64,000 bases of DNA, taken from positions 2,232,001 to 2,296,000 of the forward strand of contig NZ_CP070950.1 of NCBI RefSeq assembly GCF_017084525.1, written 5' to 3'. Positions 41,635-48,808 of the stretch are shown piece after piece. The notes under the pieces were generated by a model. That model saw only the letters and a list, made by a program, of their open reading frames with translations, had not been told where the DNA came from and did not search any database. A program made the position numbers and the translations under genes. Within the stretch, counting starts at the first letter, position 1. Each line of letters begins with the position of its first letter. This DNA is from Conexibacter sp. SYSU D00693 (lineage in GTDB: Bacteria; Actinomycetota; Thermoleophilia; Solirubrobacterales; Solirubrobacteraceae).

Positions 41635-41664
41635 GCTCCGGAGGACGCGCGCAGGGGCCTGGCA

Positions 41665-41685
41665 GCCCGGGACGACGTCCCGGGC
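41665..41685. promoter_or_regulatory. 21-bp palindromic operator, copy 1
   Basis: Perfect inverted repeat: GCCCGGGAC and GTCCCGGGC around GAC. It stands 30 bp from the ATG of the GNAT gene on the left and 30 bp from the ATG of the methyltransferase gene on the right. Nearly the same palindrome lies at 48209-48229 in another divergent promoter with the same distances. Confidence 0.65.
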
Positions 41686-41715
41686 GCGTGCGCCGCTCGC
41701 GCCGTCCTGGACGCC

Positions 41716-42462
41716 ATGGAGCCCGCCTGGTACGAGACCTTCTTCACGCACCTGCCGAACGAGTTCTGGCGGCGCGCCGCCCCGGGGGCAGGAGCCGCGG
41801 AGGACGTCACCTTCTTCCTCGAGCGCTTCGGCATCACCGCGCCGGCCCGGGTCGTCGACGTCCCGTGCGGGAGCGGCCGGCACTGCCTTGCGCTCGCCGC
41901 GCGCGGTCACCGGGTCACGGGCTACGACCTCTCGGCCGAGGCGATCGAGCACGCCCGGGCGCTGGCTGCGCAGACGGGCCTGGACGTCGCCCTCCGTCGC
42001 GCCGAGATGCGGCAGGTCCCCCAGGACGGCGCTGCCGACCTCGCGCTGTGCCTGGGCAACTCGATCGGCTACCTGCCCGAGCGTGAGCTCCGCGTGTTCC
42101 TCGGGGCCCTCGCGGGGGCCGTGCGCCCCGGCGGCGGACTCGGGTTCGACTTCAACGCGACCGCCGAGTCGGTCCTGCCCGACCACGACGGCGCGCCGCG
42201 GACGATGGTCGCCGGCGACATCGAGGTCACGGCATCCGCCTCCTACGACGCGCCCCGCAGCCGGCTGCTCAGCCACTACCGCTTCGTGCAGGGCAGCCGC
42301 ACCGAGGAGGCGACGGCCGTGCACCACGTCTACACCTGTGCGCACCTCGTCGCCCTCGTCGAGGACGCCGGGTTCACGGACGTGGAGTGCTTCGACGGCG
42401 TCAGCACCGCCCCGTTCGGCCTGGGGTCCGGGCGCCTCGTCGTCACGGCGGTCCGGCGCTGA
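41716..42462 (+). CDS. Class I SAM-dependent methyltransferase
   Basis: 248 residues. Motif I VVDVPCGSGRHCLALAARGHRVTGYDLS binds AdoMet. ALCLGNSIGYLP and RPGGGLGFDFNATAE follow, matching small-molecule methyltransferases of the YcgJ/UbiE-like group. Acceptor unknown. ATG 41716 is decided by conservation of the start (MEPAWYETFF). Shared operator with the divergent acetyltransferase implies coordinated control, for example self-protection or a tailoring pair. Confidence 0.85.
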   Translation: MEPAWYETFFTHLPNEFWRRAAPGAGAAEDVTFFLERFGITAPARVVDVPCGSGRHCLALAARGHRVTGYDLSAEAIEHARALAAQTGLDVALRRAEMRQVPQDGAADLALCLGNSIGYLPERELRVFLGALAGAVRPGGGLGFDFNATAESVLPDHDGAPRTMVAGDIEVTASASYDAPRSRLLSHYRFVQGSRTEEATAVHHVYTCAHLVALVEDAGFTDVECFDGVSTAPFGLGSGRLVVTAVRR

Positions 42463-42660
42463 CCGCGATCGCGGCGGCGAGCTCACCACGCCCGGCGAGG
42501 TCGCGCTTGCGGTGCACGCGGGAGCGGTGGCACCAGGTGCTCGCCGGGCCCACGTCCGACGGGAGCACGGCGGCGCTGCGGGCGCCCACCGGCAGCGGCG
42601 CCCGAAGATCAGGGTGCTCCCCGGACGCGGCGCCGACGTCCTGGCCGCACCATGGCCGTC
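42463..42660 (+). other. Non-coding gap with upstream element of the sigma-factor gene
   Basis: 198 bp without a supportable gene. It carries the first copy of the repeated upstream element (42604-42629) and a CACCAT hexamer seven bases before ATG 42661. Confidence 0.5.
42604..42629 (+). promoter_or_regulatory. Repeated upstream element, copy 1 (before ECF sigma gene)
   Basis: GAAGATCAGGGT followed by CCCC and GACGCG. 23 of 26 positions match the copy at 43778-43803. The 12-bp core ends 45 bp before ATG 42661; the other ends 44 bp before ATG 43834. Confidence 0.55.
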
Positions 42661-43170
42661 ATGCCTCGCCTCCTCGACCCGGACGCGCTGCCGCGCCACC
42701 TCGATCGGCTGCATCGTGCCGCATGGGCGATGACGGGAGACCCCGTCGACGCGGACGACCTCGTGCAGGAGACCTGTGCCCGGGTCCTCGCGCGGCCGCG
42801 GATGGTCCAGCCCGAGGACGAGGTCGGCTACCTGCTGAGCGCGCTGCGCAACACGTTCGTCTCCCGGTGGCGCAGCGCGAGCCGTCGCGCCGAGGTCGTC
42901 GGGATCCCCGAGGGCCTCGAGGCGGCCGATCACGCCGGTGCCGAGGCGCTCGAGGACCGTGTCCGTGCGCGCGAGGTCCTCAGCTGGATCGCGGAGCTGC
43001 CGGACGCGCTCGCCGCACCGCTCGTGGCCGTCGACGTCGCGGGCCTCAGCATCCCGGAGGCGGCGGCCGCCCTCGACGTCGGCAAGCGCGAGACGCACGT
43101 GCGCCTCCTGCGCGCGCGGGCCGCGATCGGGCCCAGGCTCCGTCCTCGCGGCATGGCGGCCACCGCATGA
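42661..43170 (+). CDS. ECF-type RNA polymerase sigma factor
   Basis: 169 residues. Sigma region 2 is present (DRLHRAAWAMTGDPVDADDLVQETCARVLARP, EDEVGYLLSALRNTFVSRWRS), and region 4 (VLSWIAELPDALAAPLVAVDVAGLSIPEAAAALDVGKRETHVRLLRARAAI) is a recognisable HTH. ATG 42661 is preferred over 42652 because its distance to the repeated upstream element matches the other copy. No anti-sigma gene is adjacent. The next gene overlaps by ATGA. Confidence 0.85.
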   Translation: MPRLLDPDALPRHLDRLHRAAWAMTGDPVDADDLVQETCARVLARPRMVQPEDEVGYLLSALRNTFVSRWRSASRRAEVVGIPEGLEAADHAGAEALEDRVRAREVLSWIAELPDALAAPLVAVDVAGLSIPEAAAALDVGKRETHVRLLRARAAIGPRLRPRGMAATA

Positions 43171-43799
43171 CGGTCGTCGTCGCGGATCACACCGGCGCCC
43201 TGGCCCGCACGCTGACGGCGGCGATCCGCTGCAGGTCGGCCGACGAGGCGCTGGACCTCCTGCGCCGCCACCGCGGCGACCGCCTGCTGGTGCACGGCGA
43301 CCTGCCGTCCGAGGACGGCCTCGCACTCGCCGGCCGTGCCCAAGCGCTGCGGGTCACCGTCGTCCTGGCGCTGGCCGATCCCGACGCCGACCGTCTCGCC
43401 GCCGCCCTGCGCACGGGCGTGCGGGTCGTCGTCGACGTCGCGGCGCCGGCCGGTCTGCTCGTGACGGCGTTCGAGGCGGCGGCCCGTGGAGACCTGCTCG
43501 TCGCCCCCGCCTTGCGTGGCGCCCTGGACCTCCTCCTCGAGGGCGGCGGCGCCGACCCGTTCGGGCGGCTCTCCGTGCGCGAGCGAGAGGTCCTCTGCCA
43601 CCTCGCCGGCGGCGCCGACCAGGCGCGGGTGGCGACCCGCCTCGGGCTGGCGCGCAAGACGGTGCGCCACCACGTCGCCAGTGCCCGCCGGAAGCTCGGT
43701 GTGGCCGACGAGGCGGCCGCCGTCCGCATCGCGCGCCGCGGCGGGTTGCGCCTCGGCGGTCCGGGGCGGCCGCCGGAGAAGATCAGGGTCCGCCCCTGA
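43167..43799 (+). CDS. NarL/LuxR-type regulator with degenerate receiver
   Basis: 210 residues. The N-terminal ~120 residues look like a response-regulator receiver (VVVADHTGALARTLTAAI...) but the phospho-acceptor position before LPSEDG reads HGDLP, and the conserved Lys is Asp (VVVDVAAP), so phosphorylation is unlikely. The C-terminal LuxR HTH is intact: LSVREREVLCHLAGGADQARVATRLGLARKTVRHHVASARRKLGV. It is coupled to the sigma-factor gene by ATGA, so the two probably act together. Confidence 0.8.
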   Translation: MTVVVADHTGALARTLTAAIRCRSADEALDLLRRHRGDRLLVHGDLPSEDGLALAGRAQALRVTVVLALADPDADRLAAALRTGVRVVVDVAAPAGLLVTAFEAAARGDLLVAPALRGALDLLLEGGGADPFGRLSVREREVLCHLAGGADQARVATRLGLARKTVRHHVASARRKLGVADEAAAVRIARRGGLRLGGPGRPPEKIRVRP

Positions 43800-43803
43800 C
43801 GCG
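43778..43803 (+). promoter_or_regulatory. Repeated upstream element, copy 2 (before SnoaL-like gene)
   Basis: GAAGATCAGGGT, then CCCC and GACGCG, lying across the end of the LuxR-type gene. Downstream GACGCT is six bases before ATG 43834, a leaderless-type layout. Confidence 0.55.
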
Positions 43804-43833
43804 AGGAGGGCAGGTCGGCCCGACGCTGTGGTC

Positions 43834-44385
43834 ATGACCACCTCAGCAGCCGCTGCCACCTTCGACCCCCGCGCCGAGGAGGTCGCGCTCCGGGCCATCG
43901 CGGTCATGGCGCGTGATCCGGCCGACCCCGAGTTCGACCGTGTCGTCCACCCGGCGTGCGTCAACCACGAGGCCAAGGACGAGCCGCCGGCGGCCCGCGG
44001 CACCGGGCCCGCCGCCGTCCGCGCCACCGCCGCGTGGTTGCAGGCGGCCTACGCCGAGCTGCGGTGGGACGTCCACGAGGTCGTCGCTGAGCGCGACATC
44101 GTCGCGATCCACTGCACCATGTCGGGGCGCCACGTCGGGGACTTCGTCACCTACGACGCCGCGGGTCAGGTGGCCGAGGTCTTCCCGCCCACGGGCGCGA
44201 CGTTCGCCACGACCCAGACCCACTGGTTCCGGGTGGCCGACGGGCAGATGGTCGAGCACTGGGCCAACCGGGACGACCTCGGCACGGCCAAGCAGCTCGG
44301 CTGGGTCCCTCCCACGCCGCGGTACCTGGCGCGCATGGCGCTCGGGAGGCGCCGCGCTCGCCGCGCCGCCGGCAAGGCCACCTGA
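43834..44385 (+). CDS. SnoaL-like ester-cyclase-fold protein
   Basis: 183 residues. NTF2/SnoaL-like fold: VHPACVNHEAKDEPP, TAAWLQAAYAELRWDVHEVVAERDIVAIHCTMSGRHVGDF, FATTQTHWFRVADGQMVEHWANRDDLGTAKQLGW. The final EHWANRDDL motif is typical of SnoaL_2 proteins that often accompany regulators in actinobacteria; their reactions are mostly unknown. ATG 43834. The next gene starts directly after its stop (TGAATG). Confidence 0.85.
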   Translation: MTTSAAAATFDPRAEEVALRAIAVMARDPADPEFDRVVHPACVNHEAKDEPPAARGTGPAAVRATAAWLQAAYAELRWDVHEVVAERDIVAIHCTMSGRHVGDFVTYDAAGQVAEVFPPTGATFATTQTHWFRVADGQMVEHWANRDDLGTAKQLGWVPPTPRYLARMALGRRRARRAAGKAT

Positions 44386-44946
44386 ATGCGGCGCGTGGCG
44401 GTCCTCGGCGGGACGCCCCTGGTGCGCCACGCCCTCGAGCACCTGGTCGACGACGACCTGGAGCTGGTCCGCGTGATCGGCTCCGCGGACGTCGCGGTCG
44501 CCGGCGGGCACGCCGTCCCGCGCGGCGACCACGGCGGCGCCGTGCTGCGGCTGCTCCACGAGGTCGATGGTGCGACCGTCGCCCGCACGCTGCGCGAGGG
44601 CGACCGGGGTGTGCTGCCCGACAGCGCCGAGCCGGAGGACGTGCGCCGCGCCATCGCCCTCGTCGCCGACGGGCTCACGGTCGTCGCCGGCGAGCTCGCC
44701 GACGTGCTCGTCGAACAGCTCGTGCGGACGTCCGGCGACGGGGGCCACCCCTTTCCGGCGCTCACACCACGCGAGCGCGAGGTCCTCGCCGGGCTGGCGC
44801 GCGGTGAGACCAACGGCCAGATCGCCCGGCGGCTCGGCCGCGCGACGAAGACCGTGCGCAACCACGTGTCGAGCATCTGCACGAAGCTGCAGGTGCTCGA
44901 CCGCGCCCAGGCGGCGCTCGTCGCGCGCGACGCCGGCCTGGGCTGA
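44386..44946 (+). CDS. NarL/LuxR-type regulator lacking a phospho-acceptor
   Basis: 186 residues. A short receiver-like N-terminal domain (MRRVAVLGGTPLVRHALEHLV) misses the acceptor Asp region, and the switch-Lys segment reads GVLPDSAEPEDV, so control is probably not by phosphorylation. The HTH is complete: LTPREREVLAGLARGETNGQIARRLGRATKTVRNHVSSICTKLQV. It begins right after the SnoaL-like stop and is likely co-transcribed with it. It is the second atypical NarL-like protein in 1.8 kb. Confidence 0.85.
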   Translation: MRRVAVLGGTPLVRHALEHLVDDDLELVRVIGSADVAVAGGHAVPRGDHGGAVLRLLHEVDGATVARTLREGDRGVLPDSAEPEDVRRAIALVADGLTVVAGELADVLVEQLVRTSGDGGHPFPALTPREREVLAGLARGETNGQIARRLGRATKTVRNHVSSICTKLQVLDRAQAALVARDAGLG

Positions 44947-44949
44947 GGC

Positions 44950-46350
44950 TCACCCCGCGAGCGCGGACGCCGCGTGGCGGTCGTCGGCCCACACGCCGAG
45001 CGGCACGCCGTCGGGGCGCAGCAGCAGCGCGCCCCGGCGCCCGACGCCGAGCGCCCGTGCCACGTCCTCGGGCACGCTGCGGACCTCGACCGGTGCTCCC
45101 GGGGCCGCGGCGGCGGCCGCCGCCCACGTGCCCGGTGCCGGACCGGTGACGAGCGTCCGCGCCGGGCCGACCAGGTCGAGCGTCGAGGTCGCCTCGTCGA
45201 GCCAGACGTGGGCGAGCCGGGCGCCGACGTCGAAGCGCCACTCGGTGTGCGCCGCCCGCTCGGACCCGTCAGGGCTGGCTGACCGTTGCACGTTGTGCGC
45301 GGCGACGGGCCGCCGGTCGGCCTCGTAGCCGTCCAGCAGTGCGGGCGGCGCCCAGCCGCGCAGCACCCACCCCAGCCGCCAGCCCAGCGCCTCGCCGCCG
45401 ACGAGGGCCATCCCCAGGCCGGTCGCGCCACGTGGCGTGACGCGATGGGCGGCGTCGCCCGCGAGCAGGACGCGGCCGCACCGGAAGCTCTGGGCCAGGG
45501 CGGTGGCGTAGCGCAGCTCGACGAGCTCGTCGAGGGCCACGGGGAGGTCGGCCGCCCCGGCCGCCGCGCGCACGAGCGGCACGAGCGACGCCTCCGTCGC
45601 CTCCACCCCCGGGCGGCGCTCGGTCGCGTAGACCCAGCGGTCGCCGCCCGCCGGGATGAGCGCGCCGCCGGCGATCGCGTCGGTGATCGCGTAGATGAGG
45701 TGGCGCCGCTCGGGGGCGACGAGGTCCCAGAGCGGTCCCCGGACCCGGGCGCCGAGCGAGTCGCTGAGGCCCGTCGTCGCGTCGAGCTCGATCCCGACCG
45801 CGGCGCGGACGGCGCCCCGCACGCCGTCGGCGCCCACCACGTAGTCGGCCCGCACCGTCCAGGCCGAACCGCCGTCGGCGTCGCGCAGGCGCACGGCCAC
45901 GCCGTCGGCGTCCTGGCGCAGGGCGACGAACACGACCCCGCGCCGGACCTCGGCCGCGGGCAGCGTCCGCAGGTGGTCCTCGAGCAGCGCCTCCACCACG
46001 TCCTGGCCCACGCACAGCGCGCGGGCGGGGCTCACGACGCGCGCCTGCTCGCGCGTGAGCATCCCGACCTCGAACGGCGTCCCCTCCCCGGCCCGAGCCA
46101 GGGAGGGGACGCGCAGCCCGGTCGTCTCGACGTCGAGGGCCGCGGCTTCGGCCTTCGACTGCAGGCCCCAGCGGCGCAGCCGCTCGACGGCCCCGGCGCT
46201 GAGCCCCGTGGCCCGCGGCCCGTCGGGGCGGCGAGCGAGGCGGTCGACGACGAGGCAGCGCACGCCGACCCGGGCCAGGGTGATGGCCGTCGCCAGGCCC
46301 GCGGGCCCGGCGCCGACCACCAGCACGGAGGTCCTCAGCCGATCGGGCAC
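44950..46350 (-). CDS. FAD-dependent aromatic-type monooxygenase
   Basis: 466 residues. Rossmann start VLVVGAGPAGLATAITLARVGV, the DG motif YVVGADGVRGAVR, and GRVLLAGDAAHRVTPRGATGLGMALVGGEALGWRL for flavin ribityl binding: the class A hydroxylase pattern (PHBH/TetX/RebC-like). The C-terminal ~90 residues add a thioredoxin-like domain common in actinobacterial members. Such enzymes hydroxylate phenols, polyketides or antibiotics with NAD(P)H and O2. It converges on the LuxR gene with a 3-bp gap and follows the M28 gene by 6 bp, so an operon with that gene is likely. Confidence 0.88.
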   Translation of the reverse strand: MPDRLRTSVLVVGAGPAGLATAITLARVGVRCLVVDRLARRPDGPRATGLSAGAVERLRRWGLQSKAEAAALDVETTGLRVPSLARAGEGTPFEVGMLTREQARVVSPARALCVGQDVVEALLEDHLRTLPAAEVRRGVVFVALRQDADGVAVRLRDADGGSAWTVRADYVVGADGVRGAVRAAVGIELDATTGLSDSLGARVRGPLWDLVAPERRHLIYAITDAIAGGALIPAGGDRWVYATERRPGVEATEASLVPLVRAAAGAADLPVALDELVELRYATALAQSFRCGRVLLAGDAAHRVTPRGATGLGMALVGGEALGWRLGWVLRGWAPPALLDGYEADRRPVAAHNVQRSASPDGSERAAHTEWRFDVGARLAHVWLDEATSTLDLVGPARTLVTGPAPGTWAAAAAAAPGAPVEVRSVPEDVARALGVGRRGALLLRPDGVPLGVWADDRHAASALAG

Positions 46351-46356
46351 GCCGGC

Positions 46357-48177
46357 TCAGCCGCCCTGGGCGCAGCGGCGCAGCTCGCGGGCCTGGGCCA
46401 CCGCACGGCCGTCGGCGGTGCGCGCCGTGACGCGCAGCTCGACGGGGTGGCGCCCGGCGGCGCGGGTGTCGACGACGAGGACGCGCCCGGCGAGCACGAG
46501 CACCTTCCCCGCGCTGACCGACGCCCGCACGTCCCGGAGCCCGCCGCGCAGGACGTCGACGTGCACCGCCTGCTCGCGGCACGGCCGGGCGCCCGTGACC
46601 AGCAGGCCGCCCTGGGTCTGGTCGACGGTCGCGTAGCCCTCGGCGATCGTCGCGGGGGTGTCCACCGTCGCGGTGATGCGCGTGACGTCGGCGTCGGTGG
46701 TCCCGGCCGGGACCGTGAAGCGGTAGCGGCCGTCCCCGAGCTCCGTGGCCGTGCCCTGGAGGCGGGCCCAGTGGTCGTTCTGCGCGACGCGCACCTTGAC
46801 GGGCGCGCCCGTCACCGGGCTCCCCGTGGGGCTCGTGACCCGGACGTCGACACCGACCTCGCCGCCCGCGGGGGCCTGTCGCGGCGCCGACACCTCGACC
46901 TTGGGCACCTCGCGCACGGCGAGCTCCTGCGGCGTCGCGGTCTGCAGCGCGAGCAGGGCGTCGCGCAGGTAGTCGCTCACACGACGCAGCGACGCGCGGT
47001 CGACGCGTTCGGGCGTGTCCTGGGACGTGTGGTAGTACGGCGTCGAGGTGAAGGTCGAGAACCCCTGCACCCCGGCGCTGTAGAACGGCTGGATGTCGGT
47101 GGGCAGGATGCCGCCGCTGATCTGCCGGACGACCGGCGCCGGCAGGTCGCTGGCGACGTAGCCGTTGGCCGCGGCGGCCTGCTGCACGCGCGAGGTCATC
47201 GCGGGGGCGCTCGTGCCGAAGCGCAGCGCGGCCGCCCCCGCCTCGGCGGCGGTCATCTCGAGGTTGACGTCGAGCACGACGTCCCCGAGGCGGTCGCGGT
47301 GGCGGGCGACCCAGTCGTAGGAGCCGACCAGGCCGAGCTCCTCCGCGTCCCAGCCGGCGAAGACGACGGTGTAGGCGAGCGGCACGTCGCGCACCGCGTC
47401 GACGATGGACAGCAGCGAGCCGACGGCCGTGCAGTTGTCGATGGCCCCGGCGTGCCAGCTGTCGTAGTGCGCGCCGACGACGACCACCTTGTCCGGGTGG
47501 ACCGTGCCGCGGCGCACGCCGAGGACGTTGCGGGCGACGACGTCCTCGCGGGTGGCCGCGACGTCGATCGTCACGGTGGCGCCGGGCCTCAGGCGCTTGC
47601 CGTCCTCGGCGCCGACGCTGACGGCCGGGATCGGGGCCGGGAGCTCCTGGGCGAAGCGCACGGTGCCGTCCTGGACCAGGTTGTCGGGCGCGCCGGAGAC
47701 GTAGAGCATCGCCGCGCCGTCGTGGGCCAGCACCTGGGCGAGCTGCGAGGTCCGGTGGAACGCCTCGTCGCGGCGGACCATCACGACCTTGCCGGCGACG
47801 TCCTTGCGGGCGTAGTCGGCCGGGCGCCCCACGCCGACGTCGACGAGGTCCCCGCTGACGCGGCCCGTGCCCCCGTAGGCGAACGTCTCAGCCGGGATCG
47901 CGGCCCCGTCGGCCACGAGCGACGTGTGCTCGACCTCGAAGCGCGGGACGTGGAAGCTCTCGGTCGTCGTCGTCAGCCCCGCGCGACGGAACGCCCGCTC
48001 GATGCGGAGCGCCTGCGTGCGGTTCGCCGCGCTGCCGGGCGGCTTGGCGCCGAGCTGCGCGCACTGGCGCATCGCGTCGTAGGCGAGGTCGTCGGGCGCC
48101 GCGGCGAGGGCCGGGGCGGGCAGGGCGAGCGAGGTGGTGGCGAGCAGGACCAGCCTGCCCCAGCGGAGTCGGTGCAT
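46357..48177 (-). CDS. Secreted M28-family aminopeptidase with PA domain
   Basis: 606 residues with a signal peptide (cleavage ALA|A near 25). A protease-associated domain is at ~110-200. The M28 catalytic core is complete: GAHYDSW (His, Asp), GAIDNCTAVG (bridging Asp), WDAEELGLVGS (Glu-Glu), LDVNLEMT and PYYHTSQDTPERV (last His). It should be a di-zinc exopeptidase outside the cell. A C-terminal ~170-residue beta domain (Ig-like, YRFTVPAGTTDADV) follows. GTG/ATG start 48177 lies 31 bp from the second copy of the 21-bp palindrome. Contrast with the altered M28-like protein at 3276-5144. Confidence 0.88.
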   Translation of the reverse strand: MHRLRWGRLVLLATTSLALPAPALAAAPDDLAYDAMRQCAQLGAKPPGSAANRTQALRIERAFRRAGLTTTTESFHVPRFEVEHTSLVADGAAIPAETFAYGGTGRVSGDLVDVGVGRPADYARKDVAGKVVMVRRDEAFHRTSQLAQVLAHDGAAMLYVSGAPDNLVQDGTVRFAQELPAPIPAVSVGAEDGKRLRPGATVTIDVAATREDVVARNVLGVRRGTVHPDKVVVVGAHYDSWHAGAIDNCTAVGSLLSIVDAVRDVPLAYTVVFAGWDAEELGLVGSYDWVARHRDRLGDVVLDVNLEMTAAEAGAAALRFGTSAPAMTSRVQQAAAANGYVASDLPAPVVRQISGGILPTDIQPFYSAGVQGFSTFTSTPYYHTSQDTPERVDRASLRRVSDYLRDALLALQTATPQELAVREVPKVEVSAPRQAPAGGEVGVDVRVTSPTGSPVTGAPVKVRVAQNDHWARLQGTATELGDGRYRFTVPAGTTDADVTRITATVDTPATIAEGYATVDQTQGGLLVTGARPCREQAVHVDVLRGGLRDVRASVSAGKVLVLAGRVLVVDTRAAGRHPVELRVTARTADGRAVAQARELRRCAQGG

Positions 48178-48208
48178 GCCGGCGAGGACGGCGCCGGCGC
48201 GGCGACGA

Positions 48209-48229
48209 GCCCGGGACGTCGTCCCGGCG
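48209..48229. promoter_or_regulatory. 21-bp palindromic operator, copy 2
   Basis: GCCCGGGAC and GTCCCGGCG around GTC: same as the copy at 41665-41685 except the centre and one arm base. It sits 31 bp from the M28 start on the left and 30 bp from ATG 48260 on the right. Confidence 0.6.
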
Positions 48230-48259
48230 GACCGGGCGGCGCGCGGCCGTCATCCAGGC

Positions 48260-48769
48260 ATGCACAAGATCGCCACTGCCGCCCTCGCCACCACCGCCAC
48301 CGCCGTCGCGACCGGCGCCCTGCTGGCGCCCGGCGGCCAGGCCGCGCCGGCCAAGACCGAGACGCTGCGCCTCTACGAGAAGACCCGCACCATGCAGCTG
48401 ACGCGGGCCGACGGCACCGTGCACCGCAAGGTGCCGCTGCCCGAGCCGCGCCCCGGCGACGTCCTCGACGTCGTCTTCGACCTCCACCGCGGCGACCACC
48501 GCAACCACGGCAAGGCGCGGATCGGCAGCGACCACCTGCGCTGCACGTTCGGCGAGGCCGGGCCGCCGAGCTGCATCAGCCACGCGACGCTCGGCTCGTC
48601 GATGCTCGTCGTCACGGGCACCCCGGCGCGGATCGTCCTCGGGACCGGGCGCTACCTCGGCGCCACCGGCCGCGTCGTCTCCGCCAGGGAGGTCAAGGGC
48701 GTCCCGCCGAGCGACATCCGCCACAACGACATCGACGTGGTGGTGCAGGTGCGCCGGGCGGCGCGCTGA
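48260..48769 (+). CDS. Secreted allene-oxide-cyclase-barrel-like protein
   Basis: 169 residues with a signal peptide (MHKIATAALATTATAVATG, cleavage near AAPA). The mature part carries the AOC/dirigent-type barrel ending: GTPARIVLGTGRYLGATGRVVSAREV followed by NDIDVVVQV. These small beta-barrels bind hydrophobic ligands or guide cyclisation in actinobacterial secreted proteins. ATG 48260 is chosen because upstream in-frame codons do not extend the signal. It shares a palindromic operator with the divergent M28 gene. Confidence 0.75.
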   Translation: MHKIATAALATTATAVATGALLAPGGQAAPAKTETLRLYEKTRTMQLTRADGTVHRKVPLPEPRPGDVLDVVFDLHRGDHRNHGKARIGSDHLRCTFGEAGPPSCISHATLGSSMLVVTGTPARIVLGTGRYLGATGRVVSAREVKGVPPSDIRHNDIDVVVQVRRAAR

Positions 48770-48808
48770 GGCGGCTGACGCCGCGCGGTCTACAGCCGTC
48801 CCCGCGGT

